From Pelagibacteraceae bacterium AG-390-O04 (GTDB lineage: Bacteria > Pseudomonadota > Alphaproteobacteria > Pelagibacterales > Pelagibacteraceae), in NCBI GenBank assembly GCA_003278065.1, contig QCHE01000004.1, forward strand, positions 16,208 through 80,207: a stretch of 64,000 nucleotides of DNA, read 5' to 3'. Both the position numbers and the translations under genes were made by a program. Positions within the stretch are counted from its first letter, which is position 1. Each line of letters starts with the position of its first letter. This document shows, piece by piece, positions 1-8,714 of the stretch. The notes under the pieces are model-generated. The model did not search any database. It was not told where the DNA came from and saw only the letters and a list, made by a program, of their open reading frames with translations.

Positions 1-1
1 A

Positions 2-403
2 CCATCTTTAAGTTTGCTGACCGTTATGGCTTTAGTATCATCTAACTCATTGTTAGTTCCTCTTCAAACAGAATTTTTTGCATTGGAGGGTCTGACACAG
101 CTAATGAAAACTATAGAAAGAATAAAAGTCAATTTAAATCCAAATTTAGAAATGCAAGGTATACTTCTGACTATGTACGATAAAAGAAATAAACTTTCTT
201 CAGAGGTAGAATCAGAAGCTAGAAATTATTTTAAAGAAAAAGTGTATCAAACTGTTATTCCAAGAAATGTAAGATTGTCAGAAGCACCCTCTCACGGAAT
301 ACCAGTTTTAATATATGATAAAAATTGTCCTGGTAGTAAAGCTTACTACGGGTTTACAGATGAGTTTATGAATCAAGAAAATAATATTGGAAGTGCAGCA
401 TAA
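2..403 (+). CDS. parA: Chromosome-partitioning ATPase ParA/Soj, C-terminal part (5' end outside window)
   Basis: This is the C-terminal half of a ParA/Soj ATPase, which works with ParB to segregate the chromosome origin. The reading frame is already open at base 2 and encodes a PSLSLLTVMALVSS-like stretch, so the gene begins upstream and the Walker A P-loop is not visible. The visible part has the family block VPLQTEFFALEGL followed by TMYDKRNKLSSEV, and the C-terminal RLSEAPSHGIPVLIYD segment typical of the family. The TTG at 14 is an internal codon, not a start. The stop TAA overlaps the parB ATG by one base (TAATG), which suggests translational coupling. Identity is clear from motifs and from the parB neighbour. 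Confidence 0.93.
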   Translation, partial: PSLSLLTVMALVSSNSLLVPLQTEFFALEGLTQLMKTIERIKVNLNPNLEMQGILLTMYDKRNKLSSEVESEARNYFKEKVYQTVIPRNVRLSEAPSHGIPVLIYDKNCPGSKAYYGFTDEFMNQENNIGSAA

Positions 404-1251
404 TGGACTCAAATAAAATCAAAAAAGGCTTAGGACGTGGTCTATCTTCATTAATTGGTGAGAGCAGTAAAGACATAAAAACTAATAAGTTAAGATTGAA
501 TGATTTAATCCCAAATAGTTATCAACCAAGAAAAAATTTCGATGAAGATAGTTTAAATGATTTAACTAATTCAATAAAAGAAAGAGGCGTAATTCAACCA
601 ATCATAGTTAGAAAATCAAAAAAAGAAAATTCGAAACACGAAATTATAGCTGGAGAGAGAAGGTGGCTTGCCGCTCAAAAAGCGGGACTAAATGATATTC
701 CGGTTGTAGTTGTAGAAGCTGATGATTTGAAATCATTAGAATTTGCAATAGTTGAAAATGTTCAAAGGCATGATTTAAATCCCTTGGAGGAAGCTCAAGG
801 GTACAAACGTTTAATCAATGAATTTGCATATGATCAGGAAAAAGTATCTAAATTCATTGGAAAAAGCAGAAGTTATATAACAAATTCTTTGAGAATTTTA
901 ACTCTTCCAAATGAAGTAATAAAATTAATAGAGGGAAAAAAACTTACAACAGGCCATGCTAAAATCTTGGTAGGCTTAGAAAATTCAGTTTTTGTGGCAA
1001 ACAAGATTGTCGAAAAAAAATTGTCTGTAAGACAGGCAGAAAATTTTGTTAAAATTTTTAAATCAAAAAAACAAAAAAATAGTAATTTTAAAGATTCTAA
1101 TATAATCGATTTAGAAAAATCTATTATCGAAAAAATTGGCCTTTCTGTATCAATTAAAAACAATAAAAAAAACCAAGGAAGTATTACTTTTTCATATAAA
1201 GAAATTAACCAATTAAATAAAATAATTGAAATTATAAAATCTTATTATTAG
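403..1251 (+). CDS. parB: Chromosome-partitioning protein ParB (CTP-dependent clamp)
   Basis: ParB binds parS sites near the origin, spreads as a CTP-loaded clamp and stimulates ParA. The 282-aa product starts with the basic ParA-activating motif KKGLGRGLSSLIG. The ParB/Srx nucleotide-binding domain follows, with GERRW at residues 84-88 and ENVQRHDLNPLEEA around 118-131, then the helix-turn-helix region around SKFIGKSRSYITNSLRIL. The C-terminal dimerisation tail is short. The ATG overlaps the parA stop. The last 20 bases overlap the 3' end of the convergent holA gene, so no terminator fits between them. No parS-like palindrome was noticed by eye in the window. Confidence 0.96.
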   Translation: MDSNKIKKGLGRGLSSLIGESSKDIKTNKLRLNDLIPNSYQPRKNFDEDSLNDLTNSIKERGVIQPIIVRKSKKENSKHEIIAGERRWLAAQKAGLNDIPVVVVEADDLKSLEFAIVENVQRHDLNPLEEAQGYKRLINEFAYDQEKVSKFIGKSRSYITNSLRILTLPNEVIKLIEGKKLTTGHAKILVGLENSVFVANKIVEKKLSVRQAENFVKIFKSKKQKNSNFKDSNIIDLEKSIIEKIGLSVSIKNNKKNQGSITFSYKEINQLNKIIEIIKSYY

Positions 1252-2227
1252 GTGAGTTCAAGCTTTGAAAAATAAAGTCATTAATAATATGATTGGAACT
1301 GTACGAATTTTTTTTTATCAAAAGTTCTATAGAATTTGTATGTTTGATAAAATTTTTAATTTGTCCCAAAGACCAGATTTTTAATTGTTGTTTTATTAAA
1401 TCTTTATCTTTCCAAAATATTGGTGGTTTATAAGATGATATTACTTCATCAATATTTTTTTTAATTTCTAAGTTTTTTTTGAGTTTTTCAAGTCGTTTTA
1501 ATTTATATAAAAAGTTTCTGATAATTAAAATATTTTCTTCAGGTGAAGGATTGTTTTCATTTAAAATATTTAATGTTTTTTTTGTATTTTTTGCTAAGCA
1601 TTGATCAGTTAATTCAGATATTTCATAATTTTCTGCTAAATTAGTAAGTTTTAAAATTTGATCAATTTCAATAGTTTTTTTCTTATGGCTAAAACAAGCA
1701 ATTTTTTCTAATTCATTTACTAAATTAATCCGATCATTTTTTGCTCTTTCAATTATTAAATTAATACTTTGATTTGATAATTTTAGATTTTTACTTTTCA
1801 AATAATTTTGAGCTAGTGATGAAAGTGTTTGATAATTGTCTTCATAGAAAGGTATAGAAATTAATTTTTTTTCAGTTTCAAAAAATTTTCTCAATTTTGA
1901 TTTTTTATCAAGTATCTCTGAGTTAATTATAATTACATCGTCGTCTAGTTGTTTATCTGTCAATTCTTCTATAATAGGAAGAATTTTATCTGTTGCTCTG
2001 TTTATAACAATTAATTTTTCTTCTTCAAAAAAAGATTTATTTAAAAAAATATTAAAAAAATTTTCAGTATCTTCTAGAATAAATTTTTCATCATAATTAT
2101 TTATTTTTTTTTCACCTTTTTTTTTTAATAATATATCTTTTTTTAATCCTTCATTTTTTCCATGAAATAAATAAAATTTATTTTTTTTGAAGTCTATTTT
2201 ATTTAGTTCATAAGACTTTATAATCAT
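1232..2227 (-). CDS. holA: DNA polymerase III subunit delta
   Basis: HolA is the delta subunit of the clamp loader, which opens the DnaN ring during loading. The 331-aa length matches the family. The sequence is very Lys/Asn-rich and divergent, but the pattern is right: a N-terminal region with an SFFEEEKLIVI block, a middle segment (around residues 140-210) with LKSKNLKLSNQSINLIIERA and an NLVNELEKIA motif, and a helical C-terminal collar domain. Context is strong, because leuS-lptE-holA is a widely conserved proteobacterial order. The start codon abuts the lptE stop, so the three genes should form one transcript. The 3' end overlaps convergent parB by 20 bases. Confidence 0.88.
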   Translation of the reverse strand: MIIKSYELNKIDFKKNKFYLFHGKNEGLKKDILLKKKGEKKINNYDEKFILEDTENFFNIFLNKSFFEEEKLIVINRATDKILPIIEELTDKQLDDDVIIINSEILDKKSKLRKFFETEKKLISIPFYEDNYQTLSSLAQNYLKSKNLKLSNQSINLIIERAKNDRINLVNELEKIACFSHKKKTIEIDQILKLTNLAENYEISELTDQCLAKNTKKTLNILNENNPSPEENILIIRNFLYKLKRLEKLKKNLEIKKNIDEVISSYKPPIFWKDKDLIKQQLKIWSLGQIKNFIKHTNSIELLIKKNSYSSNHIINDFIFQSLNSPNNKIL

Positions 2228-2681
2228 TTAATTTTGAAGCCTTATCATTAACTTATCACTTATAATTGAACTAAGATTATTTTTTATCGTTTTTTCGTAT
2301 TGAGACTCATCGAATTTATTTTCAAAACTTTTCATTATAAATTTTTCCGTAATTGCAAAGTCTTTTGTTTTTTCCTTAGATTTAACAATAAAATTAGCTT
2401 TTATTAAAATTTCATATTTTGTTGTATTACCAGCAGTATCTTTTGTTAAGGATTTTTTTTTATAATAGGTATTACTTTCAACTAAAAAACCATTCCCATC
2501 GCTTTGTTTTATATATCCCCTAAGTCTATTTTTTATAATTTTATTTACATCGGAATCTCCATCCAAAGTTAATTTCTGAATCGAAAAACCCCCTAAATTT
2601 TTTTTTCGAATACATTGGAGAATACCCACAACTTACGATTAGTATTGCAAATAAAAATATTCTTAAAAAATTTTTAATCAT
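2228..2681 (-). pseudogene. lptE: LPS-assembly lipoprotein LptE, interrupted by a one-base frameshift
   Basis: LptE plugs the LptD barrel and helps deliver lipopolysaccharide to the outer membrane. Starting at the ATG at 2681, three bases after the leuS stop, the frame encodes a lipoprotein signal peptide ending in the lipobox-like LIVSCGYSPMYS, typical of LptE. After a run of nine A (2598-2606 on the plus strand as T) the frame changes. The conserved body (FSIQKLTLDGDSDVNKIIKN and onward to residue ~150) lies in another frame. Removing one A gives a continuous 150-aa LptE. Without that, translation ends about 18 codons later, or a start at an internal ATG gives a 133-aa protein without signal. 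It could be a sequencing error, a true frameshift or a slippage-decoded gene. Confidence 0.85.
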
Positions 2682-2684
2682 GAT

Positions 2685-5219
2685 TTATAATAATATATTT
2701 ATGAGCTTATTTGGAATAAATATAGTTTTTTTAATTTTTTTATCCTTTAAATATTTATAAATAGTTTTATCATTTCTTATATATTCTAACATATCTTTTT
2801 CTTTTAAATTTTTGTCTGCTGTTATTAAAGTTCTTTTTTTCCCATTTATCTGTACTACATAATCTACTTTAGATACTTCCAAATATTTTGCTTCGGGTTT
2901 TGGCCATTCATCGATTTTTTGAACCCCGAGGTCTTCTAAACATTCATTTGCTTGGTGAGGTAAAATTGGCGAAAATAAAATTAATATTTTTTGATAACAA
3001 TTTAGAAGATCTTTACTGTTTAATTTATTTTCCAAATGTTTAATCAAAAAATTGTAAGTTTCATGCATATTTGCAATTATCACATTGTATGTAAAATTTT
3101 CTAAATTATGAGTTATTTTATTAATTGTTTGATTAGTAAATTTTTTAATTTCTAAATCTTCTGATACATCTTCTAAATTTTGATTTATTTTTTCTTTAAT
3201 TTTTTGGTGCAAAGTCCAAAATTTCTGCACAAATCTAAACGATGATGCCATGCCTTGTTCAGACCATTGCACATCTTTTTCAGGTGGACTGTCAGATAGT
3301 ATAAAAAATCTTGCTGCGTCTGAACCATAATTATCTATTATTTTTTCAGGATCTATAACATTCTTTTTTGATTTTGACATAGATTCTGATGGTCCTACTT
3401 TTACTTTAGTATTAGGTTTATTTTTCAGCATATAATAATCATTTTTTAATTCCACTTCATCCGGGCTAAGCCAATTATTATTTTCATCCTGATAAGTTTC
3501 GTGACAAACCATACCTTGTGTAAACAAACCATCAAACGGCTCATTAAATTTAAAATTTTTATTTTTATATCCAATGGATCGCATAAAAAATCTTGAGTAT
3601 AGAAGATGAAGAATTGCATGTTCAACTCCACCTATGTATTGATCAACTGGCATCCAGTAATTAATTTCGTCTAAATCAAAACCATATTCAACATTTTTTG
3701 GTGAACAAAATCTTAAAAAATACCATGAAGAATCAACAAATGTATCCAGTGTGTCTGTTTCTCTTATACAATCCTCGTTATTAATATTTATTCTTTTCCA
3801 CTTTTCGTCACTATCTAGTGGGTTTCCTTTTACGTTTAAATTAATGTTTTGAGGAAGTTTTACTGGCAGGTGTTCTTTTGGTACTGGGATTACCTCACCT
3901 TTTTTGTTATAAGCAACTGGTATAGGGCATCCCCAATATCTCTGTCTTGAAACACCCCAATCTTTGAGTCTAAAATTAATTTTTTTCTTACCGATTTTTT
4001 TATTTTCAAGTATCTCTATAGTTTTAAGAATTGATTTATTAGGGGCGGTTAATCCATTTAAAAATTCAGAATTAATAATTATGCCCGGGCCCGTGTAAGC
4101 TTCTTTTTTAACATTAAAATCTTTATCATCTTCTGGCCTGACCACGGTAATTATGGGAAGTTTATATTTAGTGGCAAATTCAAAGTCTCTTTGATCGTGT
4201 GCAGGGCAACCAAATACAGCTCCAAAACCGTAATCCATTAAAACAAAGTTTGCAAAGAATATTGGTACTTTATTACCATTGAGTGGGTTGATTGCCATTA
4301 GATTAGTCTTAAATCCTATTTTTTCAGCATTCGCCAATGACTCTTCTGTTGTTCCTGTTTTAGAGCATTCTTCTTTGAAATTTTGAAACTTAACGTCATT
4401 TTCGTAATGTTTAGAAATAGGATGGTCGGGAGATAGTGCAAGAAATGAAAAACCAAATAAAGTGTCTGGTCTTGTTGTAAAACATTTAATAGTATTAATA
4501 GGCAAATTTCCTTCAACTTCAAAATCTATCTCGCTACCAAAAGACTTACCTATCCAGTTAGTTTGCATTACTTTCACTTTATTTGGCCACTTTTTTAAAC
4601 TTTCTAAACCATTTAAAAGTTCATCTGAAAATTTTGAAATATTAAAAAACCATTGATTCAACTTCTTTCTTTGTACAACAGCGCCAGACCTCCAACCTTT
4701 ACCATCTATTACCTGTTCATTTGCTAAAACTGTTTCGTCTATTGGATCCCAATTTACAAAATTCTCTTTTCTATAAACTAAACCTTTCTCGTAAAGTTCT
4801 AAAAAAAACATTTGTTGATGTTTGTAATATTCTTCTGAGCAGGTTGAAATTTCTCTGTCCCAGTCAATTGATAAACCAAGTTTTTTGAGTTGAGATTTCA
4901 TTAAAGAAATATTTTTTTCTGTCCATGATTTAGGACTTAAATTATTTTGTCTCGCTGCATTTTCTGCAGGTAGACCAAACGAGTCCCACCCCATAGGATG
5001 AAGTACATTAAATCCCTGTAAAGCTTTATATCGTGAAAGGACATCTCCAATTGTATAGTTCCTAACATGCCCCATATGAATTTTACCAGATGGGTAGGGA
5101 AACATTTCCAAACAATAAAATTTTTTTTTATTTTTTTCTATTTGTGTTTTGAAAGATTTATTATCTTCCCAAAATTTTTGCCATTTTAACTCAATTTTTT
5201 TAAAATTGTATCTTTCCAC
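2685..5219 (-). CDS. leuS: Leucyl-tRNA synthetase
   Basis: This class I aminoacyl-tRNA synthetase charges tRNA-Leu. The 844-aa length fits the bacterial family. The HIGH signature appears as HMGH at residues 48-51 within [20 protein letters not shown]. The CP1 editing domain includes the TTRPDTLFG block, followed by [13 protein letters not shown]. The KMSKS loop reads SMSKSKKN near residue 615. The C-terminal anticodon-binding region ends with the LeuS-specific tail domain. The stop is followed after three bases by the lptE start, so expression is probably coupled. Upstream, only 14 bases separate it from the DUF3576 gene on the same strand. Confidence 0.97.
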   Translation of the reverse strand: MERYNFKKIELKWQKFWEDNKSFKTQIEKNKKKFYCLEMFPYPSGKIHMGHVRNYTIGDVLSRYKALQGFNVLHPMGWDSFGLPAENAARQNNLSPKSWTEKNISLMKSQLKKLGLSIDWDREISTCSEEYYKHQQMFFLELYEKGLVYRKENFVNWDPIDETVLANEQVIDGKGWRSGAVVQRKKLNQWFFNISKFSDELLNGLESLKKWPNKVKVMQTNWIGKSFGSEIDFEVEGNLPINTIKCFTTRPDTLFGFSFLALSPDHPISKHYENDVKFQNFKEECSKTGTTEESLANAEKIGFKTNLMAINPLNGNKVPIFFANFVLMDYGFGAVFGCPAHDQRDFEFATKYKLPIITVVRPEDDKDFNVKKEAYTGPGIIINSEFLNGLTAPNKSILKTIEILENKKIGKKKINFRLKDWGVSRQRYWGCPIPVAYNKKGEVIPVPKEHLPVKLPQNINLNVKGNPLDSDEKWKRININNEDCIRETDTLDTFVDSSWYFLRFCSPKNVEYGFDLDEINYWMPVDQYIGGVEHAILHLLYSRFFMRSIGYKNKNFKFNEPFDGLFTQGMVCHETYQDENNNWLSPDEVELKNDYYMLKNKPNTKVKVGPSESMSKSKKNVIDPEKIIDNYGSDAARFFILSDSPPEKDVQWSEQGMASSFRFVQKFWTLHQKIKEKINQNLEDVSEDLEIKKFTNQTINKITHNLENFTYNVIIANMHETYNFLIKHLENKLNSKDLLNCYQKILILFSPILPHQANECLEDLGVQKIDEWPKPEAKYLEVSKVDYVVQINGKKRTLITADKNLKEKDMLEYIRNDKTIYKYLKDKKIKKTIFIPNKLINILL

Positions 5220-5233
5220 TTAAATAAAAATTA

Positions 5234-5803
5234 TTAATCGCTTGCACTTTTTTTAGACGGCATAACATATGGTTTGAAATCTTTATCTTTATTTTCTTTT
5301 TTGTATAATGTGGCTTTTTTTAAAATTTCTTTTCTTAGTTCAGATTGTATAACACCAGTTTGTTGTGAAATTTTACACTCAAAATTTTTATTACAATCTT
5401 TTTGATAAACTTTAATATCAATTGCATCAGATCTAATCTCATTACTTAAAAATCTAATAGTAATTTTAACAGTTTGATTTGGATTACTTCCATCTGTATA
5501 CCAATCTGTGATAATTATTCCTCCACTATAATTTGCTGATGCTAAAGGCATAAAATCAATTATATCTAATGAAGCTCTCCATAATTCATTAGATGAAGCA
5601 AATTCAAAATTTCCACCACCTTTTCTTATTTTATCAATACCTTCATTAAGTCTAAAACCTCTTCCCTCTTCTAAATTTTTCTTTACTCTTTCCCTAGGAT
5701 CTGGAGGATACTTTTTTGCATCTACTGATTTACATGAATTTAAAAAAAAACACGATATTACTGCAAGAGTAATAAACGATAATTTTAAAGGAACATTAAA
5801 CAT
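5234..5803 (-). CDS. DUF3576-family lipoprotein
   Basis: The product resembles the alphaproteobacterial DUF3576 family of outer-membrane or periplasmic lipoproteins, whose function is not known to me. I place the start at the ATG at 5803. From there the protein begins with a hydrophobic signal peptide ending in the lipobox FLNSC, so Cys24 would be lipidated. An in-frame upstream extension to 5926 exists but would bury that signal. The mature part has a basic-acidic linker (DPRERVKKNLEEG) and then a compact domain containing NELWRASLDIIDFMPLASA and GGIIITDWYTD. The gene precedes leuS on the same strand and is divergent from the porin. Length is 189 aa. Confidence 0.82.
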   Translation of the reverse strand: MFNVPLKLSFITLAVISCFFLNSCKSVDAKKYPPDPRERVKKNLEEGRGFRLNEGIDKIRKGGGNFEFASSNELWRASLDIIDFMPLASANYSGGIIITDWYTDGSNPNQTVKITIRFLSNEIRSDAIDIKVYQKDCNKNFECKISQQTGVIQSELRKEILKKATLYKKENKDKDFKPYVMPSKKSASD

Positions 5804-5949
5804 ATGAATTATTAAATATAATTTTTTTAACAACATATTATACAATTTCCAAAAACATAGTAAAATTGAGCATAATTGATGTTGCAAAAATACAACACTT
5901 GCTAAAAATATACAAAAAATCATCACAAGAAGGATAAAAAACTTAATTT

Positions 5950-5981
5950 ATCTGATAATTAGCAGATGTTTAATATTAAAC
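5950..5981. promoter_or_regulatory. Two adjacent dyads in the porin leader
   Basis: Two inverted repeats lie 22 to 54 bases before the porin start. The first pairs ATCTG (5950-5954) with CAGAT (5963-5967) across an 8-base loop. The second, GTTTAATATTAAAC (5968-5981), is a perfect 14-bp palindrome. They could be an operator, or a hairpin in the 5' untranslated region that protects or regulates the mRNA. In AT-rich DNA such palindromes also occur by chance, so this is only a candidate site. Confidence 0.4.
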
Positions 5982-6003
5982 TAAAATATAAGGAGTTAAT
6001 AAT

Positions 6004-6981
6004 ATGAACAAACTAATAAAAATTGGTGTTTCAGCATTAGCTGGATCACTAGCATTAACAGCTGCTAACGCGATAGAAATGAGCGTTTCAGGTTCAGCTG
6101 GTGGTGCGTATGCGTCAAGCGACGACACAGGAAAAACAGGTCCATACCAGTTTGATAGTGTTGTATTTTCAGCTTCAGGAACTACTGATGGTGGAATAGA
6201 CGTATCAGCAAAGATGGAATTAGATAACGACAACCCAGCTACTAATGCAGGTATGGATGATAGAAGTTTTTCATTCGGAACTGCAGAAATGGGAACAGTT
6301 ACATTTTCTGGACACGGTGGAAGTTCAGTAATGGGACAATGGGATGACGTTACTCCAAACGCTTATGAAGAAGTTTGGGATGGTACATCTGGAGCAGACG
6401 TAAGAATTGATGGTATAAGTGGAAATAATTTACTTTCATATGTATCACCAACAATTTCTGGATTAACATTCAGAGCTGCTTATCAGTCAACTGCTGCTGA
6501 TGCTGGTACTGGAAACGGTAAAACTATCAGTGCATACAATGACTGGGGTATTTCAATTGCACCGGAAATGGTTGAAGGCTTAGAAGTTGGTTATGCAACT
6601 GGAGAAATGCATGAGTCAACTACTGAAGCGATTGATCATACTACGTATTACATCAAATACACTTATGGTAGCTTCACAGTAGCTTATCAAGAGCATGAAG
6701 CAGATGGAGTTTCTGCAGCATCTTCTGATGAGTCTGAAACTTGGGGTGTATCATATGCTGTAAATGAAAACTTATCAGTTGCTTACGGTGAAAGAGACTA
6801 TGATGATGATACATCAAGTTCTGCAGCTGGATCTTTAGAGCAAAATGACAGTGGTGTTTCTGCATCATATACTATGGGTGGTATGACTATCGCTGGTCAC
6901 ATGAACTCTAGTGATAACGTTGGTGGTGCTGCGTCAGCTGATAGAGACTCTTACGAAATTGCTTTATCATTTGCATTCTAA
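6004..6981 (+). CDS. Gram-negative outer-membrane porin
   Basis: This is a 325-aa outer-membrane beta-barrel of the general porin type, forming a diffusion channel. It starts with a Sec signal peptide (MNKLIKIGVSALAGSLALTA, cleavage after ANA near residue 23). Alternating polar/hydrophobic strands rich in Gly, Thr, Ser and Asp follow, and it ends with YEIALSFAF, where the terminal Phe is the usual BAM recognition residue. A strong Shine-Dalgarno sequence AAGGAG sits about 8 bases upstream of the ATG, unlike most genes here, and a textbook terminator follows. Together these suggest very high expression. Its composition is less Lys/Asn-rich than its neighbours, as expected for a barrel. It may be the major porin, but the substrate cannot be told. 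Confidence 0.9.
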   Translation: MNKLIKIGVSALAGSLALTAANAIEMSVSGSAGGAYASSDDTGKTGPYQFDSVVFSASGTTDGGIDVSAKMELDNDNPATNAGMDDRSFSFGTAEMGTVTFSGHGGSSVMGQWDDVTPNAYEEVWDGTSGADVRIDGISGNNLLSYVSPTISGLTFRAAYQSTAADAGTGNGKTISAYNDWGISIAPEMVEGLEVGYATGEMHESTTEAIDHTTYYIKYTYGSFTVAYQEHEADGVSAASSDESETWGVSYAVNENLSVAYGERDYDDDTSSSAAGSLEQNDSGVSASYTMGGMTIAGHMNSSDNVGGAASADRDSYEIALSFAF

Positions 6982-7002
6982 TTTAAATTAGATTCAAAAT
7001 TT

Positions 7003-7035
7003 AAAAAGGCCCCTTTTTAAGGGGCCTTTTTTTTT
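7003..7035. terminator. Bidirectional rho-independent terminator after the porin
   Basis: AAAAAGGCCCC (7003-7013) pairs perfectly with GGGGCCTTTTT (7021-7031) across a 7-base loop and is followed by a T run to 7035. The A run on the other side makes it plausible in both directions. It separates the porin from the convergent ThiE-like gene, whose stop codon overlaps its right edge. It is the strongest terminator seen in the window. Confidence 0.95.
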
Positions 7036-7565
7036 ATCTAAAATATGAAATTCCAGCAAAGCCAAAATTATTTGTCAATTTCAGTTTTGATATATTTTTT
7101 TCATTAATTCCTCCAAGAGCAATTATTTTTTTTTTAGTATAATTAGAGAAAATCTTAAACTTATTAAGACCGAGAAAATTTTTATTTCTTTTAAATATTG
7201 AAGATAAAAATATAAGATCTACTTTTTGTAATTCTTTTATTCTAATTTCTTTTAAATTATGTGCAGATCCTAAAATAGTAAAATTATCATTTAAATTATA
7301 TGATAAATGAGAAAAATTATGGTTAAATGAGGGAATATAAACCCCATCAAGATTTAATTTAACAGCAATCTTTATGTTGTTTGCTATATAAAACTTAACT
7401 TTCCTTTTTTTAAGATAATATTTAATTTTTTTTCAATTTATAAAAATCTAAGAGTTTCAGGTCGTAATTTCGATAAATAATACCAATTTGTGGGTTAATT
7501 TTATCTAATAAATTAATATCAAAAGAGTCAATGAAATGATATTTTTTTGGAAATTTATGAAACAT
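7034..7565 (-). pseudogene. Thiamine-phosphate-synthase/TenI-like protein, interrupted by a one-base frameshift
   Basis: No long intact frame exists between the porin and yggS, but the reverse strand encodes a ThiE/TenI-type TIM-barrel protein in two frames. From the ATG at 7565 the frame reads MFHKFPKKYHFIDSFD and onward to LDFYKLKK, then hits a run of eight A (7426-7433) and a stop. The next frame continues with IKYYLKKRKVKFYIANN, LDGVYIPSFN, ILGSAHNLKEI, LSSIFK and ALGGI, ending GFAGISYFR. Deleting one A joins them into 176 aa. The order of these blocks matches the TenI/ThiE fold, though catalytic residues are weakly conserved, so the exact reaction is uncertain. Its first codons overlap those of divergent yggS. 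Confidence 0.75.
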
Positions 7566-8210
7566 AAATCAGTATTAAACCTAATAAATATTGAACAAAC
7601 AATTCAAAATAAATTAAATATTAAAAAAATTCCTACTATTATAGCTGTTTCTAAAACCTTTAGTATGGAAAAAATTAACCCTCTTATTGAGTTTGGTCAT
7701 AAGCATTTTGGTGAAAATAAAGTTCAAGAGGCTTTAGATAAATGGTCTATTATGAAAGAAAAAAAATCAGACATTAATTTACACTTAATAGGTAAATTAC
7801 AAACTAATAAAGTAAAAAAAGCTATAAATTTGTTTGATTATATTCATTCCGTTGATACTGAAAAGTTAGCCAAAAAAATTGCAGAAGAAAGTAAAAATTT
7901 AAAAAAGAAAATAAAAATTTTTATTCAAGTGAATATAGGTGCTGAAGATCAAAAATCTGGAATCAAAAAAGAAAATGTAAGAGATTTTTATATTTTTTGT
8001 AAAAATTTAGAATTGGATATAAAAGGGCTCATGTGTATACCTCCAGTGGACTCAGATCCAAATAAATATTTTGAGGAAATTAATTTACTAAATAAAGAAT
8101 TAGGTTTATCCGAATTAAGTATTGGAATGTCATCTGATTATATAATGGCATCTCGAAATTCAGCTACATTTCTTAGAATTGGTTCAAGCATATTTGGTGA
8201 TAGAAATTAA
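7557..8210 (+). CDS. yggS: YggS-family pyridoxal-phosphate homeostasis protein
   Basis: This single-domain PLP-binding protein is a fold-type III alanine-racemase-like barrel without catalytic activity that buffers PLP and keeps amino-acid pools balanced. The motifs are present: IIAVSKTF with the PLP lysine, HFGENKVQEALDKW, HLIGKLQTNKVKKA, GMSSDYIMA and the C-terminal RIGSSIFGDRN. I use the ATG at 7557 (MKHKSVLNLINIEQ), giving 217 aa, the usual family size. A start at 7536 adds only seven residues. The stop overlaps the convergent L,D-transpeptidase by four bases. Confidence 0.93.
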   Translation: MKHKSVLNLINIEQTIQNKLNIKKIPTIIAVSKTFSMEKINPLIEFGHKHFGENKVQEALDKWSIMKEKKSDINLHLIGKLQTNKVKKAINLFDYIHSVDTEKLAKKIAEESKNLKKKIKIFIQVNIGAEDQKSGIKKENVRDFYIFCKNLELDIKGLMCIPPVDSDPNKYFEEINLLNKELGLSELSIGMSSDYIMASRNSATFLRIGSSIFGDRN

Positions 8211-8701
8211 TATATTTTAATAATCGTTTTTTTATCAATAAGTTTCAGCATAATTAAAAAATCTTTTTTGCTTAAAGCAATACATCCTGCTGTTGATTTA
8301 TAGTTTTTGGTTAAGTGTATAAATATTGCACTTCCTCTACCTGGAACAATCTTTTTTGTGTTATAATTAATTGGAATAAATAAATCATATTTATAATCTT
8401 TTCTGTATAAAATTTCATGTTTGATATTTTTATTTTTCTTTATTAATTTATTATAATTTTTGCTGTCTTTAGGGTCGTTACACCAACCCATACTCTTTTT
8501 TATTGGTATACATCTTAATTTTGTTTCTGGTTTTTGAATCTTGTCTTTTCTATAATAAAGATTACTTATTTGGAAACTCCCTATTGGAGTCTTTTTATCT
8601 CCTTCAAATTTATTTTTAGAAAACCCTTTTTTTCCAATAGAACATTTAAAAGTGAAATCCTCTATTACAAGTGTTTCTTTATTTTTAACAAATATTATCA
8701 T
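8207..8701 (-). CDS. L,D-transpeptidase (YkuD) family protein
   Basis: The 164-aa protein is a compact YkuD-domain protein, a family that makes 3-3 peptidoglycan cross-links or attaches proteins to peptidoglycan. The catalytic region reads IFIHLTKNYKSTAGCIALS, with His129 and Cys140. The usual His-Gly before the Cys is Ala-Gly here, as in the short single-domain subgroup. The central MGWCNDPKDSKNYN segment is typical of that subgroup. No signal peptide is evident, so how it reaches the periplasm is unclear. It overlaps yggS at the 3' end by four bases and is divergent from the winged-helix regulator. Confidence 0.82.
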   Translation of the reverse strand: MIIFVKNKETLVIEDFTFKCSIGKKGFSKNKFEGDKKTPIGSFQISNLYYRKDKIQKPETKLRCIPIKKSMGWCNDPKDSKNYNKLIKKNKNIKHEILYRKDYKYDLFIPINYNTKKIVPGRGSAIFIHLTKNYKSTAGCIALSKKDFLIMLKLIDKKTIIKIY

Positions 8702-8714
8702 ATTTTAATTATAT

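Noticed and set aside
1..1251. Plasmid-type partition locus
   Set aside because: ParA/ParB motifs are of the chromosomal Soj/Spo0J kind and are followed by housekeeping genes.
7566..7700. TPP riboswitch for the ThiE-like gene
   Set aside because: The upstream region is the yggS coding sequence and shows no TPP-aptamer-like conserved blocks.
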